DNA of 64,000 nt from Ganoderma boninense (taxonomy: Eukaryota; Basidiomycota; Agaricomycetes; Polyporales; Polyporaceae): positions 4,174,494 through 4,238,493 of the forward strand of contig CM035304.1 in assembly GCA_002900995.3 (NCBI GenBank), written 5' to 3'. The notes under the pieces were generated by a model, which worked only from the letters and a program-made list of their open reading frames with translations, searched no databases and was not told the DNA's origin. Position 1 is the stretch's first letter, and each line of letters begins with the position of its first letter. The translations under genes were made by a program, and so were the position numbers. Of this stretch, positions 46,260 through 57,784 are shown in pieces.

Positions 46260-47754
46260 ATGCCACACTCTTTATCTCGGACGGCTACAACTCACAAAGA
46301 CGCTGTCGACGCTATCCGCTCGCTCAATGCGACGGCCTCTGACCCCGCTTATATCGGCGAAACCAATACGCCTCTGCAGCCCGGAGAACGATCAAAGCCT
46401 GCGATCTTCTGCGTCCAGGTGGCCAAGAAGACGATTCGCTTGTACGTTCTATCACATCGATTTGTTTCTACTCAGTCAATCCGCTGTGTTGCTTAATTGC
46501 TTCATAGCTTACAGGAAACAGTTGCCCAATGGTTCCAGCAATGCTGGGATCTGGGCCATTGCAGCCCAGAGGGGATGCGTCGTTTGAATGACGGCGCAGG
46601 TGAGCACCTTTGTGTACTACGATGATCGTTCTTTATGTTCATTCCCTGAAGATATGCAGACTATACCCTTTGAGGCGTCATCTCTCCAATTCGGGACATA
46701 TCCCTGCCACGTCGGCAACTATCCGCCGCCGTGGGGATACATGCGGCAGCCGGACGACGCGATCATCTGGAGGCGTCTAGCCGGGCAAGAATTCGACGGA
46801 CCCAACTTGACACAAGAGCCTTCCTCAGCCTCTGTTTCCTTGCAAAACGCGATGCAGCAGCCGTACATTATGCGCCCGCCTCGGTTTTCGCAGCGGCTGT
46901 CATCCCATTCGACAGCACTGCCAGGCATGCGTTCCCAGTCTCAGTATTTTCCGCTCATGTCCAGCTCTTCTCCGTCCATCACGACTAGTCACGGACGCCC
47001 TCCCATCTCCAGCCCCGTTCTTCCGGTCGCGCGACAGGATCCCGCCCCTTGTCACCCACATCCCTACAACGGGTACGAGCACGGGTGCGAGCAAGGGTGC
47101 GGGTACGTGCGCAGTCCATGATCCTAATGGTTCCTTGACTCAATAGGTTTGTCGTTGACTAGTCAGACGCCGGGATCGAACGACTCCTACCAGACCGAAA
47201 AGGAAATACTCGAACTCAAACTTGCGCTGGAGGATAAGAAATACCGAAGGATGATGGACAAAGCCCGGATGAATGACGGGAGTGGCCGTGCTCTCCATTC
47301 GTACGATGGTCGTGCTCTCCATTCGTACAATGACCGTGCTCTCCATTCGTACGATGGCCGTGCTCTCCATTCGTACGATGGCCGTGCTCTCCATTCGTAC
47401 GACCGCTCGCCGGGTAATTCCTCCCTCGACCTGCCATATCGCCACCATCCGGTAGTTTCACAGGGTCGCCACCCATCCGTCCCTCTTCGTCACCATCCGG
47501 TAGTTTCGCAGGGTCACAACCCATCCGTCCCTCTTCGTCTGCAATATTCCAGCTCCTCTATTGGGTCGATGAACCTGGATCGCCTTTTCGTCGAGCCCTC
47601 GGAGAATGCCACGGCCGCCTGTGGCAGCCAGGCCATGTTCACAGACGCACAGAACAAGCCCGTCTGGGCCGGTGTCACAAACGGGGGCGTGCAGGGCAAG
47701 GGCGGCAATACTGACCTCCCGCACGGCGGTCAATCCATCGGGGCAGGTATCTAG
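46260..47754 (+). CDS. Copy C, short diverged member of the repeat-protein family, 438 aa
   Basis: Exons 46260-46441, 46508-46599, 46652-47102 and 47163-47754 join in frame at the same four-exon sites used by copy B, including the 60-nt third intron with acceptor GACTAG. The start ATG gives MPHSLSRTATTHKDAVDAI, aligning with RTATTHKDALDAI in copy B. Many substitutions separate the N-terminal halves, yet no stop or frameshift is present, which suggests selection for coding. Exon 4 holds five YDGRALHS-type octapeptides and the block NLDRLFVEPSENATAACGSQ, then ends early in GQSIGAGI with TAG at 47752. The long 53- and 42-residue units of copy B are absent. It is the oldest-looking copy and the most useful for defining the family core. 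Function is unknown. Confidence 0.7.
47284..47403 (+). repeat. 24-bp tandem repeat in copy C (5 units)
   Basis: Five units of the GGCCGTGCTCTCCATTCGTA type, with variants in the second and third. This is the highest unit number of the four copies. Confidence 0.9.
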
Positions 47755-49457
47755 GTCGATGGCTCGCAGGTTCATGGCCGGGTCACCGGTGCGCAGAGGC
47801 ACGGAGGTTGACATAGAACAGAGATGGACTTAGATAATAGCCTGGTTGCGAGCTCGCATGCTCCTGTCGTGACCGGGATGGGAACAGACGGGTAGGCCGC
47901 TAACCGCCTGTTGAGTTCGCGAGCACCAATAACGAGGCAACGACCATGTACGGCAATGGCGCCCGAATGAATGACAACGTGGATTGACCGGTTATGCATT
48001 TGCTGTGTGTACTCTGAGAAAGCTGCTGACTGAATGCAGGGGGTGGACATTGCATCGTTTCGGACTTCATGTTAGTCTATTCCTGTCCCTCGTGTAGTCG
48101 AAATTAGCACCCCGATTGGACTTGGTATCCGATTCTGTCCGCTTTTGTGTCTTCTCTGTCTGGTCGCGTATGATTATGGTTAGGGGTATGTACGGTACAC
48201 AACCGGCTTCGGTTCCTCTTAGCTAGCTCTAATAACTTCATCTACTCACAGTGGGCGAAGGTACAACGTAGAACAGTTGCAGTGAGCCACTAAGTATGCT
48301 AGAGCGTCATTCACGCGGCGCACCTTGTAAGACGGGAGGCGTGGCGGGGTTGATTGACCGGGGCTCACAGTTGTGGTGCGAAAGGGGATTTGGTATCACA
48401 CAGAGACAAAGTATGGTGATAGTAAAGTGCAGAGAGCGACAGGCATTGAGAGATCACACTGCTCCCGTCCCCCGCCCCCGCTCCGCCCCACCTTGTCCCG
48501 TTGCCAGTGATCACCATACCTTGCGCGTGCACGGAACATCTGATTTCCTTCATGCCAAAACGCAAGCCAGTCCTTGACAAGTCAAACACTTTGCTTGCCA
48601 CTACCATGACGTAGAGAAGAAGTCGGAGGACAAGCTGAGGTGTCGCTGGGGGATGTGTGAGACGGAGCTGACATACATCAGATTTAACTTTAACCCTGCG
48701 AACCTGCAGAAGCCCTGGGGCGCGGCACGATGACTTATTGCGCAACCTTCACGCTCAACCTTCATTCACCCGAGCAACGCAACGCGTAGTTCTGGGCCTT
48801 TTGCCTCTCCACAGTATGGGCCGCAAGGCCCTGCGTAAGCGGCTCGACGACCGGCCGTTCGTGAACGACTCCGTTGTGCTCCAGCTGTAGTTTGCTCGTC
48901 GGTAGTACCACACACAGTGGCGCGAGCTGAAGCATATCCAGGACGGCTACTCAGAGACACCGTCTGCAATACGCGGGCTGGTCGAATGGCCCGCTGCCTG
49001 CGCGTGCTGAGGGGAACGGTGCAGGAACGACGATCGCGTCTTGTATGACAAGAGATTGACAATGCATATCATCCACGAATGCATTGAGCACCTTCCCGAC
49101 ATGATTGATAGAGTGATGGACCATACACTTGCCTTTCGGCCCTGGGATGCTGAGCGTCGTGGATGACGCCATCCCTGACAAGCTGTATATCGGTCAGACA
49201 GACAATGGTGAGTCCCACTCAATGCTCCGTTGATTGGCATAGATCGCACTCATGGTGGGTGTCGTTGTGCGCTGAAATTATTGATTTCGAGGCCCTGTCT
49301 GTATAGAATCGTAGATACAGACGAACCCGCATCAGCCCGCAGCGGGAGACACCTTCATGGTAGCATAGGTAGCCCATGTGCTCGGAGTCCATTTCAATTG
49401 GGCCATTGCCATACATAGTCGATGTCCCCGATGAAACAGCGCTTCAGAACACGCCAG
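47755..49457. other. No supported gene
   Basis: Short frames only. This is the spacer between copy C and the inner end of the right inverted-repeat arm. Confidence 0.35.
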
Positions 49458-52364
49458 TCATATAGTCGTTTTCGTTTGCGGTATACCGTCGCCGTTCTCG
49501 CCAAAGCCCAGTGCGCCGTTGAGCTGTACGCCAGTGCCGACGGACTGACCGTGTGTCTGGACATAGCTGCCGCCGTCCTGGCCCTGCGCATTGACGACGC
49601 CGAGGTTCTGACCATATCCATTCTCGCCGTACCCTTGCGTGCCGTTGTGCTGGATACCATTGTCGACGGACTCGGACAGACCGCTCGCCCGACCGTCCCC
49701 AGTGGCGAACCCTTGTTGCGGGTCTGCGGCGCGCCCGCTCGTGTTGCCGGGGACCTGGCCATATCCGTACCCGTCGCCGTTCTCGCCATAGCCCTGTGCG
49801 CCGTTGAGCTGTACGCCAGTGCCGACGGACTGACCGTGTGTCTGGACTGATAGCTGCCGCCGACCCTGCCCTGCGCATTGACGCGAGGTCTGCGGCGCGA
49901 GGTTCTGACCATATCCGTACTCGCGCGTTCTCGCCGTCCCTGTGCGCCGTTGTGCTGATACCAGTGCCGACGGACTGACCGTCGTGTCTGGACAGCCGCT
50001 GCCGCCGTCCGAGTGGCGAACCCTGTTGCGACATTGCGGCGCGCCCGCGAGGTTCTGACCATGATCCATTCTCGCCGTACCCTTGCGGTGCCGTTGTGCT
50101 GGATACCATTGTGACGGACTCGGTTGACCGCTCGCCCGACGTCCCCAGTGGCGAACCCTGTGTCTGCGGGTTAGCGCGCGCGCCGCTCGTGTTGCCACGG
50201 GGACCTGGCCATATCCGTGGCCCCGCATTCGCCGTTCTCGCCATAGCCCTGTGCGCCGTTGTGCTGGATACCATTGTCGACGGACTCGGACAGACCGCTC
50301 GCCCGACCGTCCCCAGTGGCGAACCCTTGTTGCGGGTCTGCGGCGCGCCCGCTCGTGTTGCCGGGGACCTGGCCATATCCGTACCCGTCGCCGTTCTCGC
50401 CATAGCCCTGTGCGCCGTTGAGCTGGATGCCATTGCCGACGGACTGACCGTGTGTCTGGATATAGCTGCCACCGTCCTGGCCCTGCGCATTGACGATGCC
50501 GGGGATCTGACCATACCCGTATGTGCTACTGTCCTGGCAGTATCCGAGCCCCTGCGCGCTGATGGAATGACCGCCCGTATCCTTGCCTGCACCTCTGCGG
50601 CGCCCCGTTTGTGACACCGGCCCAGATGGGCTTGTTCTGTGCGTCTGTGAACATGGCCTGGCTGCCACAGGCGGCCGTGGCATTCTCCGAGGGCTCGACG
50701 AAAAGCGATCCAGGTTCATCGACCAATAGAGGAGCTGGAATATTGCAGACGAAGAGGACGGATGGGTTGTGACCCTGCGAAAACTACCGGATGGTGACGA
50801 AGAGGACGGATGGGTGGCGACCCTGTGAAACTACCGGATGGTGGCGATAATGGCAGGTCGAGGGAGAGATTAATTACCCCGGCGAGCGGCCATCGTACGA
50901 ATGGAGAGCACGGCCATCGTACGAATGGAGAGCACGGCCATCGTACGAATGGAGAGCACGGCCATCGTACGAATGGAGAGCACGGCCACTCCCGTCGTTC
51001 ATCCAGGCTTTGTCCATCATCCTTCGGCGTTTCTTATCCTCCAGCGCAGATTTGAGTTCGAGTATTTCCTTTCGATCTGGTAGGAGTCGTTCGATCCCGC
51101 GTCTGACTAGTCAACGACAAACCTATTGAGTCAAGGAAACATTAGGATCATGGACTGCGCACGTACCCGCACCCGCATCCATAGTCGTGCTCGCACCCTT
51201 GCTCGTACCCGGTGCTCGTACCGGTGCTCGTACCCGTTGTAGGGATGTGGGGTGACAAGGGGCGGGATCCTGTCGCGCGACGAAGAACGGGGCTGGAGAT
51301 GGGAGGGAATCCATGACTAGTCGTGATGGACGGAGAAGAGCTGGACATGAGCGGGGAATACTGAGACTGGGAACGCAGGCCGGGCAGTGCTGCCGGATGG
51401 ATGACAGCCGCTGCGAAAACCGAGGCGGGCGCATAGTGTACGGCTGCTGCACCGCGTTTTGCAAAGAAACAGAGGCTGAGGAAGACGGTGACAAGCTCTT
51501 GTATGAAGTCGTCTCCGTCGAATTCTTGCCCGGTTATACTCGCATTCGTCCAGATGATCATGCGTCCGATAGTCTCACATATCCCCAGAACAGCGGATAG
51601 TTGCCGAGACTGCACAAGGCCCAATCTCTCCAAGTCGTCTCAAGTTCCCGGTATCCCTCGAAGGGCACCTTAAAGGGTACTTTCTGTATATCTTCGGGGA
51701 ATGAACATACGACCGTCGCAGTGCATAAAAGATGGCTCACATGCGGCGTTCTTCAACTGTTCGAGCCCCTCTAAGCTGCAAGGGCCTGGGTAACCCGCCT
51801 CTACCGAATGAACGAGATGCCGCCACAACTGGAACCATCGGGCCATTGTTCCTTGAACGCTACGAGGGAATTAAGCAACACAGCGATTAATCAGAGACAA
51901 AGCAACGAGATGACGTACATGTGAATCGTCTTCTTGGCGAGGAGACGTAGAAGACCCTGAGGCTTTGGTCGTTCGCCGGGCTGCGGGGGCACAATAGCCT
52001 CACCGATCTGGGCGAAGTCGGAGTCTGTGGCATCCAGCCGGAAGATGGCGTCCAAGGCGTCTTTGTGAGTTGTAGCCGTCCGAAGCAGAGCGTGTACCGT
52101 ATCTACAGAAGGCAGGGAGGAATCCAAGTAGGGATGGATGCAAGACTGAGGCAGCGGATGCGACTCGGAGGGAAGGTGTTGAATGGGGAATCTATCAGCA
52201 TCATCGTTCGAGCGATGGGCGGAAGTTGAGGTCCCAGTAGTCTGCGGTGGGTAAGGAAGCACCCGTCCCGTATAGTACTGGCGTTGTGGTGGTGGCTGCA
52301 TACTGAGACGGGGCATGCGGGGGCGGGATGGTCCGAAGCTAGGTTCAATTTTTATTGAGGCCAT
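49458..52364 (-). pseudogene. Copy D of the repeat-protein family, indel-ridden
   Basis: ATG at 52364 begins MASIKIEPSF and the first exon is open for 157 codons including intron read-through, so this copy keeps the longer N-terminus. Exon 3 is broken by single-base losses (for example near 51565 and 51290). Exon 4 carries more long repeat units than copy B, but those between about 49850 and 50250 contain many small insertions and deletions, so no frame spans them. The inner end stops within a repeat unit at about 49490 and then reads into sequence encoding ENENDYMTGVF, faintly like the end of copy B. Many losses fall in short homopolymers, so sequencing or assembly error is as likely as real decay. 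Confidence 0.65.
50889..50987 (-). repeat. 24-bp tandem repeat in copy D (about 4 units)
   Basis: Four consecutive ATCGTACGAATGGAGAGCAC-type units on the plus strand (antisense of YDGRALHS). Confidence 0.85.
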
Positions 52365-53432
52365 GGCCTCCAGGAACCAACCTGCGCGACCTAGCGGGAA
52401 AGAAGTTTGACCAGCCTCGTCTCTGAAAAGGTACTCGTGCCGCTGCTTTCCTTCCTGAGCTCATGCTTTCCCAATTATTACCTAATGCTCTATGACCGGA
52501 CCCGAACACGCGTGCAGCTCATGGAAGCTACATATTCCGCGTCGCCGTACCCAACTTGGAGGCATTGCCCATAAAACGAGCTCGCGAGCCTCATGTGAGC
52601 ACTTTTGCAGTAGCTCTTGGAGCGAGACAAGCTTTCGGACACTGGCAAGGGAGTGAGCGCTTGAGCGCGAATCGGCCTCGGCAACCTAGCTTGTCATCGA
52701 GCCTTTCCGGGACCGCGGCCCTTTGCGCCAAATTTAGACATCTCAACGTTCAGAACGCCAAGCCAGGATTCCCCGCATCGCAGCGATTTCGCAGGGCGGG
52801 TCCGGGGAGCTTCAACCATTGACTGCAGCTCTCAGTTGAACGACGGCTCTGCCAGTGTTCGTGTACATGTAACGAACAGTCCGGCCGATGACTCTTCAAC
52901 GCCAACCTCGTCCAAGCAAGTTTCCTGACTTACCTGATTTGTCGGCAGAGGCGTCGTGCTCACTTCCGCGGGCTTTTGGCACGTTTATCTGCCTGCCAAC
53001 GGAAGGGTACTTCCATGCTTCTGAGCCTAACTTCTGGATACTTGGGCCTTCTTCAAGTTGCCGTGTTGTCCTCCTAGCCGATCCTCCGTCGTGCAGGACG
53101 TTGCTCTCGCGGACGTCTTGAAGGCTCCAAGTTGGAGTTGAAATTATCACCGCATCCTGACTCCATATGGCAGACTTACTTACCCCTACTGGGCGCATTG
53201 GTGATGCAACGGACAATAATTGAGGGAACGTAAGCATTCGTCTTTGGAAATCCCATTGCATCAGGGCTCTAATATCAAGCGCCCACCAGCTTATCAACCC
53301 CGTTCTCGGCATTCACCGGTCCCCGTTGCCCGCCCAGTAGATATGGCTCGATCGGCAATTATGTAAGGGCAAACTGCGGTTCAAAAAAGGAAACCATACC
53401 ATACTCCCAGTACTTCGTCGACATAATTGCAG

Positions 53433-53823
53433 GATCTCTCTCTGAGAGCACTGTTTACCCATTTGGCCGATTATCTAATCGATTTGATTGGGCTTGCTAT
53501 GTTGGTGTTCATTGCTGTCGTCCGAGACGCCAGTTCCTCTCTTTGCTACCATCGCCTTCCCTTTCCTGACTCATTCTTTCAGTCTTCAGGCTTCGCCATG
53601 TTCGCTGCACACATCAACAGCATCAACTACGAGAGCATAACTCTCATATTCATCACCTGGATGACTCTTTCTGCCGCCATCAAGCTTGCCAACCTCAGTC
53701 TACCCTACCTCGAGCGTATGTATGCAAGAACGCTGGAGGCTCGCCGCCCGGTCCGTCGGGAGAGCGCAGAGATGGAAAGACTGGAGCTAGGAACCGCAAG
53801 GAGCCACGAGTATCTGGGCACAG
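53433..53823 (+). CDS. Exon of a putative membrane protein (right repeat arm)
   Basis: Mirror copy of 16229-16619, with the same acceptor and donor and one amino-acid difference (I for V in the FAAHxNSINYES block). Two hydrophobic segments are followed by a charged tail. The remaining exons were not resolved and the function is unknown. Confidence 0.5.
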
Positions 53824-55489
53824 GTATGGTCGTCTATGTGTCTATATCGTCGCTGATCTGATAAGCTCTCGTCGATAGTTTAAACGAACCACAAGTACGT
53901 CCGACTTCTCTGCAGGGCACCACTTCTTACGATGCCCTTTTCTCAAGGTCTCAAGCGCACGTTACACTTCTTGAATGAAACACGGTCTCTAAAGGCCCCG
54001 AGATTTCATGTCCCTACTTCGTACGGTCAATTCTTCTTACAAAGTTATACCCCCATTCTAATCACTCATTCGCGTATCTCAAAAGATCTGCAGGAAGCTT
54101 CATCTGGATCCAGAGTCAGCGTCTTTCTCAGCGTGTAGTGTTACTCTGTTCTGTATGTGTGTGATGGGTCGAAATAAGTGCTTTTTTGGGTAAACTAGTT
54201 ACGGTAGCTATATGGCATCCAGGATAGAGACTGATAGAGAGTTGCATGACCTTATATTGTATCGCAACCATCCAAATACCCCTACTACAACAGCACTGTA
54301 CCCTATTCCTCTACTGCACCGTAAATCACCACATATCCCTCGCATAGCACGTGTATTTATGGCACCTAGTATCCTCCACAGGTCAGTCAATATATTTTCT
54401 TGTCCCACAGGGAAGCGGGGGGTTATAACTACGACAACGAAGTCTCGTCCGGAAACGGAGCCGCCGAGAAAGTTGGGTGAGGCGGACGCGTTCGAGGTAG
54501 GTGATGGGGCGGCATGATGGAGTGATAGGCGGAGGGGTGGCACCGCCGTGGTCGTGCGAACCTGCACTCGTGTAAAAGAAACTGCCCTCTACATAGAGTC
54601 AATGATACAGCCGGCTCGACTCGGACGTGATACTCACCTTGTCGAAGTCCTCATGTTCGGGGTAAGACTGTTATACTTTACCTCCCCAATATCCCAGTCG
54701 ATATAAGCTTTGAAGGTCCGTGGGCGAACCATATAACCCATGGGTGTGTAGCCTGTGTGCGTCGTCGTGCGCACAACGTGGCCTGAGACAGTTTCGCGAC
54801 GGGCTGGGGAATCATGTTTCCGACCCGGCGGGAGCAGCGGCTGAGCGTGTGATATATTGGCCCAAGATGCAGCCACCGAACAGCCTGGAGGGCGAATAAA
54901 CATAAACGCATCTTGTAGGCGGCGAGGGGCAAGGGGAGCACGGAAAGAAGGCCTTGTAGACGGAGAAACCCACCACGTGATGCGATAACACAATGGACGG
55001 AGAAGTGGAACTTGAACAGATGAGGGCATCTGGTGTGCGTCTGCCAGGGAGGGTCGTCGATCCGGCAGCCGAGGCTATTCAGCCACTTCTCGCCAGTGCT
55101 CTCCCTGGCGAAACGGGCGGGTTTCCCGAGCTTGATTCCGAGAGAGTGGGTGTCTTTAGTTCCGTTTAGCTTTAGTAGCCTGTATTTTTGTGTAGAGGGG
55201 GAAAGGCTCGGTGAGATGCTGAGTGTCGCTCACGAGGAGGCCGAGGAGGCGAATGCACTCTTCCAGGTTGCGTCTGAACTGTAGTGTCTCAGTCGACAAG
55301 GACCACGATAAGCTTCTCTTTCAATATTCATTCAGCTGCAGGCGACAGGGTTCCGGCGAGTCAGCCGAAGCAGTAAGTAAGTTGTCCAAGTTGGACTTAG
55401 TGCACTGGCATTCACAGGAGGGGGACGCCTAATATATGCCTTGCCCTTGGTGACGGGAAATAATGCGCAGACACTAGGGACGTGTGGAG
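53824..55489. other. Repeat-arm sequence without a supported gene
   Basis: Mirror of 14563-16228; contains the same two possible but unrecognised frames (54212-54517 plus and 54634-55029 minus). Confidence 0.35.
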
Positions 55490-55596
55490 GATCCAGGGGG
55501 TGAATGGTGACGCGCCAAGAAACCCGAGGTCGGGAGACATAGCTGGTCAGAAGAACCCCTTGCGAGCCTGCGGATCCCGCATGAAATCGAACGTGC

Positions 55597-56584
55597 ATGA
55601 CGGGTCGGAAAAGCGCTCCCCATAGGATGGCAGTACCATGAAGAGATGCTCAAGATTATCCAGGACTTCCCAAAGAGCATCCAAGGCGTGTTCCGAGAAG
55701 GCATGGGATACCAGAGCTAAGGACGTGAGGTCTTGTTCCGCCTGCCGACGGCTTTCTGTAAGGGCATCGGGGACATCACTGAAGTTGTAACACGCTGGGT
55801 AATTCTTCGCTCGGGTACACAGGTCTGAGCTCCCGGCAGATCATTCTCACCAAGTCATGGCAGGAAAAAAAGGGATCTATACATGAATATACAGTCCGTT
55901 GAGTCGTGTGAGGGGATATGATACAAGAGGGATGACACACAGTGGCAGGCTCTGCCCTCCCCCGCATGAGTTGGCTTCACGTCAATAGAGCCAAATAACG
56001 CGTCCAAGTTGAATTGTCAACAGCGCCCGGCCCGTCAGCCTTGTCCGCTCGATGGGCCCGGGTAGTCGATGGTCTCTAGCCGTGAACTTCGCGAATTTGA
56101 TTATGCAAGCTTGGCGATGCCCTGGAGACGTAGCACGAGATTCAGCGACGTTAGTCCCTGCCCACCTTCCATCGACTCCGACTGCTCCTGGAGCGGCCAC
56201 CGGTGACGGCCGCGAGGGGCATAATCGCGGGCACGCTCTTCCTCATGGCTGTTTGGCGCCTTTGCGCCTCGCTGCCCACCTCGAACAAAGGTAGTACCGC
56301 GAGCAGGCTCCTTTGCTTCCCCATAAGTCGTCCGCACATCCTAGACTACCGCGCGTCATCAGAATGCATGCGGCTGGATTCCGAAATCATGCCTGCGACA
56401 GGGAGGCTCAGGCCGACATTGAAATCGGTACTCGCCGCACCCAGCTTCCACATCGGCCTACAGACACAAGTCCAGCGTATGATATCCCGTTGCTATAGGG
56501 CGCAACGCTGCCGGTGGGTCCATCCGCCAGACGAGGATCGTTGTCCCGAAAGCCCGAGTTTAGGACAAGAGCCGAGCTTCGCAA
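55597..56584. other. No supported gene
   Basis: Spacer between the right repeat arm and the LTR. A 128-aa plus frame (56203-56589) begins with a hydrophobic stretch (GIIAGTLFLMAVWRLCASL) but has no recognisable domain. Confidence 0.35.
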
Positions 56585-56997
56585 TGTGAGTGGTGCCTTC
56601 ACAGATCGCCACCCTCCATACCATGCAGGGGACTTGGAGCCACACTGTGAGGTCTCGGGCGTCTCTTGAGGTTCGGCGTTGAGCGACGAGAGGAGAGACG
56701 AGGTGAGACACACGGGAGCTTGTCGAAGACGAGGTGAGTGGGGAAAGATATCGTATCGAAAGCTGGCTGACTTCTACAGGTAGTCAGCCTTATATACACA
56801 CAGAGATATTCGTAGCCGTACGTAGCCGTAAGCCCTCGGCAATAGAGGCAGTACATACGAAGAATGAAACAAGAGTCATATACAAGTAATGAGTCGGGAG
56901 GAGGAGTCATCGGAACGAAAGGGAAAAGTCGGCAGACGCGTCAGCGTCTGCAATCTGTCAAGCCGTATGGGGTAAGTCGAGCGCCCGTCTCCTTACA
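56585..56997 (-). mobile_element. Predicted 3' LTR of the Ty3/gypsy element
   Basis: On the minus strand, just after a purine-rich stretch (GGAGGGCGAG), the sequence TGTAAGGAGACGG opens what looks like an LTR. A TATA-like GTATATAAG lies near 56787-56796, and a plausible CA end is CACTCACA at 56585. The length, about 413 bp, suits a fungal gypsy LTR. The matching 5' LTR would lie beyond base 64000, so borders and target duplication cannot be confirmed. Confidence 0.5.
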
Positions 56998-57062
56998 CTC
57001 GCCCTCCAGGACGCGTGCTAACGGGTCCTCTATGCCTGCTCGACATCCTCATCCACTTGCAA

Positions 57063-57784
57063 CTAATCGTCACCAAACGACAGGTTATCCAGAGAGAGAC
57101 CATCCGGGTCCTCGTCCATGGGACGCTCGTCCATCTGCGGGGCGCCCTGCCCATCTTCGACGTCCATAGGCTCGCCATGTCCGGCGACCGGTTCGTCGAC
57201 CTCGGGTCCAACGTAGGGCGGGAGAGCGTCGTCCACTGCCATGTCGTCGTCGTAGTGAGTACCGGATGGCCCGGCCTCGTTCTCGGAGTCGGAGTAGAAG
57301 ATCGTAATGCTGACCGAGCGGTTTGCGCGGCGGCCACGGCGGCCATGACGGCCACGCCCGCCACGGCCACGGCGATGGCTGCGCCTCCTGGACCTGCCGC
57401 GGCGTCCCATCTCCTCTTGTCAAACCGTTGAACGGCGGCGCAGTGCATAGCGTTGGCGAAGGCGCGACCATAACGGGTGGGGATGCGACCGCGACCCGGA
57501 AAAGGAGTGGGGTGGCGAAGAAAACCCCGACGGCCACGACGGCCGCGGCGGCTGTACATATAGGGCTGATAGGCAGCCAGGTGAGTCCGTTCGTCGTGCA
57601 TAAGTGTTCCAAGGGGAGGGCGTTGCGTGGAAGCTGCGTTAGCTTCCCGAGCGAGGGAGACGACCTGCGCTTGCTGGGAAAGCGAGCGTTGAAGGAGCGC
57701 GGAGAACGCGTTCGCGGTCATGGTGACATCCGTCGCGCTATTCACGGGTGTGGACGGCAGGGGAGGGGGCGGAGCCACAGCCAT
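57063..57784 (-). CDS. Extra 3' open region of the gypsy element (Arg/Gly-rich then acidic)
   Basis: After the chromodomain-containing frame stops at 57738, an overlapping frame starts at ATG 57784 (MAVAPPPPLPSTPVNSATDV) and reads QQAQVVSLAREANAAS, then an Arg-rich stretch (YSRRGRRGRRGF). It passes into a second frame at 57410-57063 that is Arg/Gly rich and then acidic (PMDVEDGQG, ending DNLSFGDD). A frameshift or intron must lie near 57410-57430. It may be a C-terminal extension of Pol or a separate small ORF. RNA- or chromatin-binding is possible from composition only. Confidence 0.45.

Larger units (their letters stand above)
49490..55596. repeat. Right arm of large inverted repeat
   Basis: Reverse complement of 14456 to about 19873. 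From about 52400 to 55440 it is nearly identical to the left arm. From 49490 to about 52350 it carries many one-base indels and extra long repeat units, so it is longer than the left arm by about 0.7 kb. Outermost homology ends near CGCATGAAATCGAACGTG at 55579-55596, with divergence rising in the last 150 bases. Confidence 0.9.
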
